Assembly (NCBI GenBank): GCA_015680685.1
Contig: MNCI01026636.1
Coordinates: 10,779 to 47,969 of the forward strand
Reading direction: 5' to 3'
DNA: 37,191 nt
From: Gnetum montanum
Taxonomy: Eukaryota > Streptophyta > Gnetopsida > Gnetales > Gnetaceae
The position numbers were made by a program, and so were the translations under genes. The notes under the pieces are model-generated. The model was not told the origin of the DNA. It made no database searches and saw nothing but the letters and a program-made list of their open reading frames with translations. Of the stretch, positions 20,165 to 30,139 are shown piece after piece (position 1 is the first letter of the stretch; each line of letters opens with the position of its first letter).

Positions 20165-21423
20165 TAACTAGGGTCACACAAAATGCAACTTGTCTTTGGT
20201 TACCCAAGTGAAGGCAAGGCAAATCCTTTATTCCCAACTTTCATTACCTTAGATATTTTACTTATCTAATTAAAATANNNNNNNNNNNNNNNNNNNNNNN
20301 NNNNNNNNNNNNNNNNNNNNNNNNNNNNNNNNNNNNNNNNNNNNNNNNNNNNNNNNNNNNNNNNNNNNNNNNNNNNNNNNNNNNNNNNNNNNNNNNNNNN
20401 NNNNNACTTCTTCTTTAGAAATTAACTTTAGTAATTTGGTAACTTGGAAGAATTTTACATTGTACCAAATATAATCTATGACCTTAATGAATAATTTTGT
20501 TAATCCATCCTCATTAATCATAGAAAAGTACTTGGTAAACTATGGTTCTTGATGAGTACTATCCATCAACATCATCTGTTCCTAAATTTTAGAATTTGAT
20601 TTGTCTAATGAATATTCAAGGTAAGAAAAATATGCACTAGATAATGGAATTTTATGTTTAATTAATAAAAACATATTTTTCAAACCAGGTTCATATTCTA
20701 GGGATTTCCTTACACATTCATATTTTAAGAATTGATAAACACTACTTTCAACATTTTCATTGAAGTCTCCACAAAGGATAATTGACACTGGATCAATATA
20801 GGTTAGAAATAACTTATTCCTCAAAATTTATTCTATTTAATTAATCAAATATGCTTCTTAACATATTCTAATATCAAAACATGTTGATTTGACAATCAAA
20901 TGTATGTTGACCATGCATACACATCTCCCTAATAGATGGATTTTTAGAATCAATGCCAAGGCTATGTTATTTTTTTTAAAAAAAAATCTTGACTATTCTT
21001 TCTTTTCAATGATTTAGAGTTCTTGAATTTCAAGAATCATATTTTCTAAATCCATTTAAATATTTTTACTAATTCAAACTTGAATTCTTTATAAAAGATC
21101 ACACAACCATCCATGTTGTGATTTCTACAATAGGCTAATATGTACGGCTTGAAAGAAGAACTTCCATAATAACCTTTTTTCTTGAAAATACCTTTGTATC
21201 CCATCTTTTCCAAGTTTGGTTGGAATTGGTATAGGAATTCCCATGGCAAGAATTCTTTTAGTCATAAAACATCAGCATCCAAATCTTGTAACTTTACTAG
21301 AATGTGTGGCTAATGATATTCATGCTAGTCCAAGATCTGTGATGGACATAACAGATGTTATTTCTCAATCACTAGGGATCTTGCAAGAACATTGTATGTT
21401 GCAACATTGATTCTCATTCTTGG
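20165..21423 (-). pseudogene. Intronless nocturnin/CCR4-like EEP nuclease retrocopy
   Basis: Proteins of this family remove poly(A) tails or related phosphates; this copy is dead. Landmarks in minus-strand order fit the whole EEP domain without intron-sized gaps: 'NVATYNVLARS' (about 21410), 'LDADVL' stop 'LKE' (about 21260, usual ADILCLQE), 'LEKMGYKGIFKKKG' (about 21190), 'MDGCVIFYKEFKFELVKI' (about 21090, usual DGCA.F+...F.LV), 'NIALALIL' and 'MVNIHLIV' (about 20960-20890), 'SIILCGDFN' (about 20780), 'IPLSSAYFSYL' (about 20640), 'VIDYIWYNVKFFQVTKLL' (about 20460), then the gap, then 'FALPSLG' stop 'P' and a frameshifted equivalent of PSDH...VCDF (about 20200). The motif order and the IDYIWY block fit nocturnin or plant CCR4-homolog proteins best. 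At least five stops, many explicable by C-to-T changes, interrupt it. It has the same orientation as element B. Confidence 0.82.
20278..20405. other. 128-base sequence gap
   Basis: A run of N inside the EEP retrocopy, between its IDYIWY block and its C-terminal block. Confidence 1.
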
Positions 21424-21429
21424 ATTCTA

Positions 21430-23261
21430 TTATAGATAATTTCTCTTCATGGATATCATTTACCTTGTGAAAATGAGATTATGACTCTCCATATTGTTCT
21501 ACCATATGATTTGGTTGTAAGATGGATTGATATATATCTACTTGACCATTTTTGTTCATCAACTAATTCTCTAACTAATTTTAATAATATTTAGCTATAT
21601 TATCTAATTCTCAACAACCTTTCTACCTCCTTAAGAACACTAACTCCAACAATGTAACTAATAACATGTCATAGTAAACTTAAGATTCTTTGCAAAGGTT
21701 AAGCACGTGGTCTCAAGGTGCAAGAGGCTAAATATATAAGTTCATGTTGTTAGGAATGATAGTTACCCTAAGATATGATTTTTTAAGGTAAAATTTATGA
21801 TATTATCAAATTATTAGGTACTTATATAATAAATATAACCTCACCATTCAATTCATAAGGGTAAAAAATATTGAAAATGACTATTCATATGTTGAAAAAG
21901 GACATCATATGCTTGAGCTATGCTAAAATTAAGCTTTTGAGGGTCTTGAGGTACTATGTTGGGCAAGGGATGAAAACTAATTTTTGGGGTTCCATGGGAC
22001 ATATCTAACTTCACCATTGTATCTAAAAGGTTGAAATATGTAGGAAATGACTCTTCATTCATTGAAAAAGGCTTCTAAAATTAGAAGTTATGGCTTCTGA
22101 GGTCCAAACACTTTGGCTCAAAAAACAAGACTTTCCAAGAGGTCATCCATCCTAATACTACTCTAAGACAAGTGTGTTTAATTATAGAATTCTTATTTGA
22201 TATACTTCCAATTCACCAAATTATTTTTAAAAAAATTATATTTTTGCATTCTTAATTTAAACTAACAGTTCGAAGATAGAAATTTTGAATTTTCCATTAG
22301 TTGAGGGTAGCTAGCCTTCAAATAGGGGTTGCACTACCCTTATAGGGCTTACACAGTCTACAAAATTTTTTTAAGTAATAATTTAAGATTATTTTAATGC
22401 ACACATAATAAGAAACTTAAAATAGTGACATCTCTCAAACTAGAAGTTTGATCAAGATGAAATTTGTACTGTTGGAATCAACTTGATGAGTACTATGCAT
22501 TGGCCATAGCTTTAGGATTCAAAAATAAAGTTATAATTTTAGGAATTAAGATGAAAAAAATAGCCTATCTTGTTAAAATAAAATTTCTAGGCTAACATAT
22601 GGTAACTTGAGCTCTTCTAAATTACTTGGATTTGACTGTAAATGATGTACCAACCCTAGGAAAATAATACTTAAACCTTATAATCTAAGTATGATGGTTA
22701 TACCTTGTCATATCATGCTTATACCCACTAAATATTGGATTCCATATGGAGATAAAAAAATCTTATGGATGGGTTGAATCCTTTAATTTATTAATACCTA
22801 GGTCTTAGTATGGTAAAAAATGCCAAGTTACAAGCGTTAAATGCTTTCATAAAACAAATTCAATTTAGGTCATGATTACTAAATTTTTTGGATAAATTTA
22901 ACAATGAAATTAATTAATTAATATTTATAGTATTAATATGGTTAAGAGTAACTTAGAATGATGTGTCTTTGTCTTACCAAAATCTCTTTCAATTGATGAA
23001 TCTTGATGAGGCATAATTAGATATTCTTCAGTCAATGATATCCATGAATGAATTTTGTTGGCTAGTGGAATCTATGTCTTTTATAGATGTTTGATCTATT
23101 TTTCATGAAATTAATGGAAAGGTATCTTCTAGCTTACATATCATACATATGGTGCATTTGGTGATGATTAGTGACTTTCTTTGTGTCATGGCTTCATGGT
23201 TCATCATCAAGTTCACAGTGTAGTCAATCAATGGTTCTAAATGGCCCTTGGATCATGGTTT
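21430..23261. other. Unexplained interior of element B, 5' half
   Basis: Between the EEP copy and the primer site I see no coding similarity. 21839-21902 and 22009-22071 are diverged direct repeats 170 bp apart (both 'cttcaccatt...gaaaatgac...ttgaaaaagg'). A 5S rRNA-like stretch lies at 22129-22202. The rest is AT-rich and may be leader sequence, captured UTR or older insertions. Confidence 0.5.
22129..22202 (-). repeat. 5S rRNA-like sequence
   Basis: On the minus strand the stretch aligns without gaps with the 3' two thirds of plant 5S rRNA as I recall it: about 52 of 74 positions agree, and most differences are C-to-T or G-to-A. The best-kept word is AGAGTAGTATTAGGATGGAT, covering the intermediate element and start of the C box; the A-box region reads TTAAACACACTTG where 5S has TTAAGCGTGCTTG. 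The first 40 or so bases of 5S are not recognisable. It is a pseudogene-like piece, not a working rRNA gene. Cassandra-type miniature retrotransposons carry 5S sequence in their LTRs, but no second copy was seen here. Confidence 0.7.
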
Positions 23262-23273
23262 ACTTTGATAAAA
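23262..23273 (-). other. Degenerate primer binding site of element B
   Basis: The plus strand reads ACTTTGATAAAA where an initiator-Met site would give GCTCTGATACCA; four changes, correct position two bases from the LTR. Confidence 0.6.
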
Positions 23274-23275
23274 AT

Positions 23276-23849
23276 TCTAACATCCCATTGAAAAAGTTCA
23301 TGGAAAACTTCAAATATACATTATATTAAACATTATGCATAAGAAGACAATATACTAAACATCAAAGATATGTAACATTCAACATTATGCATATAGAAAT
23401 TAATAGGAAAATGCAAAAGAAAAAAGAGAAGAATGCTTTATTGATATGGAATAGAGTATTTGGATCATGCTTTGAGAGTGTTCCCTGGGGTTTTCTTCCC
23501 TTCGCATCTATCCCCTTAGAGGCAATCCAATACTACCACCATAGTTAGGCCTATCATTAGCTAGAAGGAATGGCCAGTTCTCTTCTTGTCCCACTTCACC
23601 TAGCACTTATGACTTACCTTTACTAGCTCTACCACTCCATGCTGGCACAAGCTCTAAGCCTAGGTATAAATGCCTTAAGTCAAACCCTTAAACATTACCT
23701 CAAGAGATATGTCCATTATGACAATGCACCGTTTTAGGTCTTAATTACAACACACAATTTTGGGTCTTATTATGATAACAATAACACTTGTTATGAAGAG
23801 GCACCATCTTTGTTATGCAATAACAACATTTGGGAATGAGGACATTATA
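23276..23849 (-). mobile_element. 5' LTR of element B
   Basis: Aligns end to end with 19348-19922. The terminal TG has become TC at 23276 and the outer end reads ATTATA at 23849. Shared words include 'ctttattgatatggaata', 'tagctctaccactccatg' and 'acacttgttatgaagaggca'. Confidence 0.9.
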
Positions 23850-23854
23850 GTTAG
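23850..23854. repeat. Target-site duplication GTTAG, right copy (element B)
   Basis: Partner of 19343-19347. Confidence 0.9.
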
Positions 23855-24250
23855 CTATAGATAGCTTGTTTGAATATATACGAGGCACATACATGCTCAA
23901 CACCAAGAACTTTCAATTGTACTTTGTCATAGTCTAATTGCCTTAGTAGAGAGGGTAGAACTCCTCAACCTTCACCACCACAAACTATGAAGGCATGTAA
24001 TGAGCATTAAAAGCATGGAGAAAATCACTTTAATAAACTTCATATTCTTCCCACTGATGATCCTTCTCTTGGAAAATCCACTAACAGCCAATGATTCCAT
24101 AAAATTGGTGAGTGGCTAAATAAGTTTGTTATGTAGGAGTACAACCCATCAAATTGAAGATCTTAAGGATCTCCTTAAGCCATTTAGTGGTAACTATAAG
24201 ATCCTTATCACATTGAAAGGTAGGGGATCCTAGCCTATGGAACTATTCTA
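23855..24250 (-). pseudogene. Element C gag, 5' part
   Basis: The minus strand reads 'HQWEEYEVY' stop 'SDFLHAFNAHYMPS', then 'FVVVKVEEFYPLY' stop 'G', 'TMTKYN' stop 'KFLVLSMYVPRIYSNKLSIAN'. This follows the plant gag core: W..F...F...Y+P......+..EF..L.QG...V..Y...F..LS.+.P. After the GTTAG copy the same frame resumes at 19347 with 'HFVHGL', which shows that element B split an existing gag. Confidence 0.85.
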
Positions 24251-24593
24251 TAAGCTCTCTCTCCATAAGTCATCTGTCACTGCCATCACACGCTAAAGCA
24301 TCTTGCATTGATATCTAACTATAGTTATTCTCTGTATGCTAATAGAGGAGCTGAAACAAATACTAGTTGATATCTACTTGGTTGATCTCCTACTCTTGTA
24401 TCAAAGTAGGAATCAAAGTGATACGTTTGTCTTGTAAATCTACCAGCAATTCCTCCATTCAAAAAACAATAGAATTAGGTTCTAGTGTTGGATTACTAGG
24501 CCCAACATCTATCGTTCTAGCATAACCATGTCACTTCTAGCAACTACCATTGTTGAACATAGTAACGATAAGGGGAAATCAACAAAACCTTAT

Positions 24594-24605
24594 GCTTTGG
24601 TACCA
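24594..24605 (-). other. Primer binding site of element C (initiator tRNA-Met type)
   Basis: The plus strand reads GCTTTGGTACCA, two bases from GCTCTGATACCA. It lies three bases from a probable LTR edge, TCTAACATCC at 24609, and upstream of the gag in element sense. Confidence 0.75.
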
Positions 24606-24608
24606 ACT

Positions 24609-25640
24609 TCTAACATCCTCCTTCCTAAGCCTTAGGTTGGAGGGAATTACATTGGGTAGAACCCTTAATGAATCTAATGGTCATGGGAAGATACATGAAG
24701 TAACAAACTATGTAGTGAAAGGAACAAAGAAACCTAGCATAAAGCCATCATCCCAAAGAGAATAGAAGAGAAAAATTAATAGTGAATGAAAGAAATACAT
24801 GAATATAAAATCATTTAAATGTAATATAAAAATTCTAAAAAAGAAATAGATTAGCATAATATACATGAAAAATATAATTTCACAAGTCTAAACCATACAT
24901 GATACATAAATCCATAAACAGAAAAGAGAATTAATGTCTATTACAATGCTAAAAATACCAAATTATAATAGCCAAAGATCTAAAATAAAACATAATATCA
25001 TCAATCTCATTCCATCATAACAAATCCTCCAAGAGCTCCATCTTCTTTCGAACCAATCAACCTAAAAATAAAATGGATAATCAATATAAAAATAAGTGAG
25101 AAACCTTGTCAACATCTCTAATTGTTGAATGGACAAATCTCATGGGGATTAGGATGAGCAAGGCTAACCTACAAAATATGTTAGCTTAACAAGCATACAA
25201 GTGCACTACTAAAACATCTAGATAAACATACAAATGCACAACCATAGCATCCATCCATCATACTATGCCAAAACCATTTATTATTCACTCCAATCATCTT
25301 CACAAACAAAAAGGCTAGCACACATTACACTCAATGTCATATGTGCGTTATGTTGTCATGTGTACTTGGAACAAGCCAAAATCAACATGTATCCAAAACA
25401 AATATCAAATTACCATGTGCATGTATTTATTATTAGTATTAACTAGAACGTGAAGCCCATGACATTGATTTCCATGTTTCCCAAATATACTAGTCTTAGA
25501 CACGTTACCCATGACATTACCTCTAATGTTCTGGTGGCATAAACTAAAAAGGAAGGGACCAAGAAGCCATGGAATCACCCTCCCCTATAAGATGGAACCC
25601 ATAACGAGAGCCACATTATTGTACTCTACAATGGGGATCA
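24609..25640 (-). mobile_element. Probable 5' LTR of element C, outer end uncertain
   Basis: The inner edge TCTAACATCC is placed by the primer site and resembles the inner edge of the element B LTR. The remaining 1 kb is AT-rich with no coding similarity and no second copy in the window, so the outer end is a guess. Confidence 0.35.
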
Positions 25641-28170
25641 ATCATCAAAACCATCTCCATCTTCATACAAGGTAATGTATCTTTCTTTCTAGATTCATAA
25701 AAAGTTTGAATAATATTTCCCCTCCCTAGCTTATGAGATAAAATATGAAATCCTAGGTATTTTGGCCATGTCTTGTGATGCCCACTCATCATTAAAATTG
25801 ACCATGTTTGCATACTAGAAGCTAGTGTACAAAGCTAATTTCATTCTTAATTTTCTAGCCATAGGTTGTGAAGGATAGTTCTTGGCTTGTGTGAGGGAAG
25901 ATACATTGTGTGTGAGGGCTAGGAAAAATATTTTTACACCAAACTCTAGCACATGAAGCTAATTTCATTGTTTATTTCCCTTTCCTAGCATTTGAGAGCT
26001 AGACTTGGGATTATAAACTCATCCACAAAGTTTGTAGAAGATAATTGGGCCTTTTACTACCTCATGTGCTCAGCATGTTGAAGCAAACAAAAGGATTTTG
26101 AGCTTTTCTTTCTAGCAATCAAAGGCAAAACTATTGAAAACTAGCAAACATGATAAAGAAGAATGAATTAACAAGCCAAAATCTTAAATTGGATGATGCA
26201 TATGACACTATAAGGATTGTATCAAGGCTTCTAAATCCATCTATAGAAGAAGAATCTTCATTAATGACTCCCAAACACCAATTTTCCCTAAATTTTCCTT
26301 GTTCTTGGCCAAATTGTAAAAATGCTTTTCCACTTATAAGCCTATTTCAATAAATATTTTTGCATTCCAACTACATCTAATTTAGGAATTAGGTTTTTCA
26401 ACTATCTTGGGGATGAAATTCAAGACTTTTGAAATTTTTTGATGAATATTTGGATATTTTTAAAACATATGCAACGTTGTTGTCTTGTTTTTACCTATTA
26501 TCATGAAATTTTGTCATTTTTTCTAGCCTATATGTGATGAGATTTCTAAGTTTTGACTACCTAGAATTGTTGTTCAAGGCTTTTCAATCATCCTAGAGGT
26601 GAAATTGGATCTTTTAGATTTTTTATTGTAAAAATTTGGATTTTTCTTGACCCAATAGACAATGTTCTGGTCATAGGCTTATTCTCAAACATTTGCAATT
26701 TTTTCTAGGCTAGATTGACAACGTTGGTAGGGTTTTGACCACATATGGTCAACATCCTAGAGCTCTCAGAAGGGTAGATGTATTCTAAAACGGTTTTAAT
26801 CCATGTTTCAATTTTTTAATTTTTTTTTTATTTATCTAGGATTTTTTGACTACAAACTAAGGTTTCTCTAGTCAATTTTTGGCAAAATTGGAGTTTTTGA
26901 CACCTGTAAGTGTAGTATCAATGCTCAATCTAGGTTGTTTTGGTGACATTTACTAGATTTATAATTGAAACTAATTTAAAAAAAATCACATTTTTCCCAA
27001 TCCTAGGGGCCTACTTTGGTCAATTTCTAGCTTGGAAATAGAGTTTTGGGTTTATTCCTTGGAAATTTTTTACAATGTTTAAATGCTTGGGGTTTGGATT
27101 GAGTATTATAAATTTTTCCTAGTCCTATTAATAGTGTGTGAATTCCTAGGGTTTATAAGGGTAGTGTATGAACCTCCCTAGCATGATAAGGTAGTGTATA
27201 GAGGACTTAGGGAATTTTTTGTGGGATTAATGATAGCATATGAGCTTCTAGAGTCCAAAATCTTGTGTTTTCCATCTTCTTCTTCCCACATTCCTAGCAT
27301 TGGTAATTTTCCTAACATTGGAAGCTTATAATTTCAAGCATCTTAGTTTCCTTAGGCCCAACGTTTCACTGGTTTCATGTAATTTTCATTATCATGAGGT
27401 TTTAAGTTTTCATGACAACCATTTGTTAAAATGCCTAACTTAGTCAAATTTTGTTTTTGGTTGTTTCTATTTCAATTTAAGTGGAATTCATAGTTGTGTT
27501 CATGAATTTTAACTAGCCTAGAATTTGATTTTCCTTGTCAAAGTTATCAAAATTTTATGTTTTTATTGGTTTTAAGGTCATTTCATGTTTTAATGGTTAC
27601 ATTTATGGCTACCCTTCTCACTAATGGTTACATATTTTTATTGTCCATAGGCCCTAGGCTATGATAGTGATGGTGTAACAACATTTCTCATCCTATTTCC
27701 ATTCTTTTATTGAATTTATTGATGTTGATAATGTGTTAGGTTATCATTATTAAGTCTTATGGCTATTGGCTAGTTGCTACATTCATAAATTTAAAGATTT
27801 TGTATCATCTATCTTTTTTTTACACTATGTAACTATGGCTATGGTCATGGCCTACTTGGCTATATTTGGCTTAATGATGTTGTAGGTCATGTTTCACTTA
27901 ATGATTTTCTTTAGTTTAACACCATTATTTGGCTACATATTTTTAGTTTTTTTTTTTATGTTTTATATCTTCTACATGTCATGTTTTATGTTTTATGTAA
28001 ATAACATGTTTAGGCTACACATTAAAACAACAAGGTTGTAAAGTAAAAATTTGGTAATATGATGTAATAAAGTGATAAACATAAAATGAGGCATAATTAT
28101 TAAAGTGAAAACTATAAATAATGTAATGAAACAAATAGGTCATAATGTACATACAAAGGGAAGAAAAGGA
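25641..28170. other. AT-rich stretch without a recognisable gene
   Basis: No coding similarity was seen. It contains a diverged tandem duplication: 26395-26565 and 26581-26752 (period about 186 bp), both starting 'ttttcaa' and ending 'gttttgac'. Around 27120-27220 'tagtgtatga' and 'cctagggt' words recur. It could hold the missing 3' part of element D, but I could not match it to D's LTR. Confidence 0.4.
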
Positions 28171-28493
28171 GGCCACATATTGACTAGTTTTAGGCCCTCA
28201 TAGGCCATCACTTTTAGGCCATGACTTCACTAGTTTTAAGCCATGGAAATCCATGGTTTACTAATTTTATGCCATAGCAAGCTATTAGTTTTAGGACTTA
28301 TAAAGCCATGGCTTTACTATTTTTAGGTCCTAGTAGGCCATGGTTTACCAATTTTAGGTCCTAGCAGGCCACCAGTTTTAGGCCCTAGTAGGCCACCAAT
28401 TTTAGGCCCTAGTAAGCCATGGGCCAATTTTAGGACCTTGTAGGCCACCAATTAGGCCTTAGTAGGTCATATTAATTTTCTAGTAAGCATGGG
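28171..28493. repeat. Minisatellite, about 24-bp unit, roughly a dozen copies
   Basis: Head-to-tail variants of 'ccaattttaggccctagtag', each followed by 'gcca', run through the stretch; the clearest run is 28330-28430. It lies just past the element D protease in element sense, where RT would be expected. Confidence 0.92.
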
Positions 28494-28689
28494 ATAATCT
28501 CGAAAGAAAACAAAAGAATAAAATAAATACAAAAACATGATATAAAGCTACAAATGTACATAAATGATCATTGATAAAAGAAGGAATAAGATAGCTATGA
28601 TGTAAGTGTTGCTTAATCTCTAATAGATCAGGGAACTTCTTTTGCACTATCTCATGTTCATCCTTCTTCTTGTTTAATATGGCAAGTGT

Positions 28690-29190
28690 CAAGTATTATC
28701 ATTGATCATCTAGTGTTGTGGCATTGGCAATGTTAGCATTGTTGTTATTATTGTTGTTGGCTCTAACTTGAGTAAAGGGAGTTTTATCTTGGAACTCCAC
28801 CTCTGAACCCCATTCAATGTTGATATTATTCATAGATATCATAAGCATGTCATTCTTTTGAATCACAATTTCACTAGCCTCATATGATAAATAAATCTTC
28901 TGTTGTATAGGAGATGAGACTACCAAAAGCTTAACCAACCATGGTCTTCCTAGGATCAAGTTAAAACAAAGTATTTCTTCAAACACTAGGAAGTTAGTAG
29001 ATATGGAAAATTGTTCCCCAACTACAAAATCTAAGGAAATAGAACCTCGTATAGCTACCTACAACCCGTTAAATGACTTGAGTGTAGAGGCAAAGGTTTC
29101 TTATATGTTTTCAATTATACCTAATCATTCAACAATGGTAAATGGTATTACGTTGGTTGCTCACCCATCATCCACATGAACACACTAAAT
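28690..29190 (-). pseudogene. Element D protease (Tat-like), decayed
   Basis: The minus strand starts near 29180 with 'VHVDDG' stop 'ATNVIPFTIVE' stop 'LG', matching the active-site pattern V-D-G/D-G-A/S-x-x-N-V/I-L/I-P; the catalytic Asp remains. 'STLKSFNGL' and 'SISTNFLVFEEILCFNLILG' lead into 'LILGRPWLVKLLVVSSPIQQ', very close to the block 'LGRPW.H...AVPS..HQ.LKFP' of Tat/Ogre-type elements. The open stretch 28986-28699 ends in an Asn run from a short repeat. Stops at the active site make it inactive. Confidence 0.85.
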
Positions 29191-30139
29191 CTTATACTTG
29201 CTAACATGTATGATAAAGAGAAGAGGAGTAGATAGCACTTATCCATTATTTGGATCAACTTCCACTTCACTATCATGAAAGTTAAGTGTTGTTTGATGCA
29301 TATATTCTCTAATTAGAGTTCACCTAATGATAGAATGCATGGATTCTTCATTAGGAGGCATGTCTTCATTCACAAAAATATAGGTCAACATTTGAGCTAG
29401 TGCACCTCTTTAAGTAGGAACGGTCATGATTAGATTGTATAGGTTCAACAATGTGATCTTTTGTTTCAAGGACCGTTTGGATTATTCCATCATCATGAGG
29501 AAATTATTTTCATTAGCATGTCATTTTTCAACCTTAGTAACCTTAATTTCCTTCATTCTATCTAGAATTTTTGGCTCATGTTTTGAGATGTGTTGCTTGG
29601 GCTCCTTACTCATACTTGACTTATGATTATCTCTTAGTCAACTGGTTGATGCATGTTGAGTAGTGGTGCTCATAGGTAATGCTATAATTTATGCTAGCTT
29701 CTATGGGTTAACTTGATTCCAAGGATTTTATTTTATTGTTGACTACCTTCAGTGGGCTTAGTTGTTGGTTTGGTGATAGGATATTTTTATTACCACTGTA
29801 GTGATTACCTATAAGTTGATGAAGACAATGTTAAGGTGTTTACCATGATAGTTAAGCATTAGTCATGGATTATTGTAGTTTTGCTAGTAAATGATGAAGG
29901 TACCCTAATAACAAATGGTTCCCTAGCCTTAGATGAATTAGTAATACTTTTTTTATGTTATGATTTTGATACCATTGAAGTTGAAACATGTATAACAAAA
30001 GACTCTTTGGGGGCTAGGGATGGTGGTACTCATCTGAGAAAGGGTGTTTTAGGCTTTAGGCTCTAAGGTCAAGATGGTACTTTGATGACAAATGATTCTC
30101 TAGGAGAACTAGGCCATTTGTTTGCTATAAACAAGGCTA

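Larger units (their letters stand above)
19348..23849 (-). mobile_element. Element B: non-autonomous LTR element carrying a host-gene copy
   Basis: Its LTRs (19348-19922 and 23276-23849, about 575 bp) agree at roughly four of five bases by eye. It has a polypurine tract by the 3' LTR, a degenerate initiator-Met primer site by the 5' LTR, and GTTAG on both sides. The 3.35-kb interior shows no gag, protease, RT or integrase, only an EEP-nuclease retrocopy (20165-21423), a 5S rRNA-like stretch (22129-22202) and unexplained AT-rich DNA. The 3' end keeps a 'FEDE' coding tail typical of chromovirus pol just before the polypurine tract. I infer a non-autonomous derivative of a chromovirus in which coding sequence was replaced by captured sequence. 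One 128-base gap leaves part unseen. Confidence 0.85.

Noticed and set aside
21216-21410. 64-codon plus-strand ORF
   Set aside because: Antisense shadow of the EEP retrocopy.
22129-22202. Functional 5S rRNA gene
   Set aside because: About 30% of positions differ and the 5' third is unrecognisable; it is at most a 5S-derived fragment.
28171-28493. CRISPR-like array
   Set aside because: Units are contiguous degenerate minisatellite copies without distinct spacers, in a plant retroelement setting.
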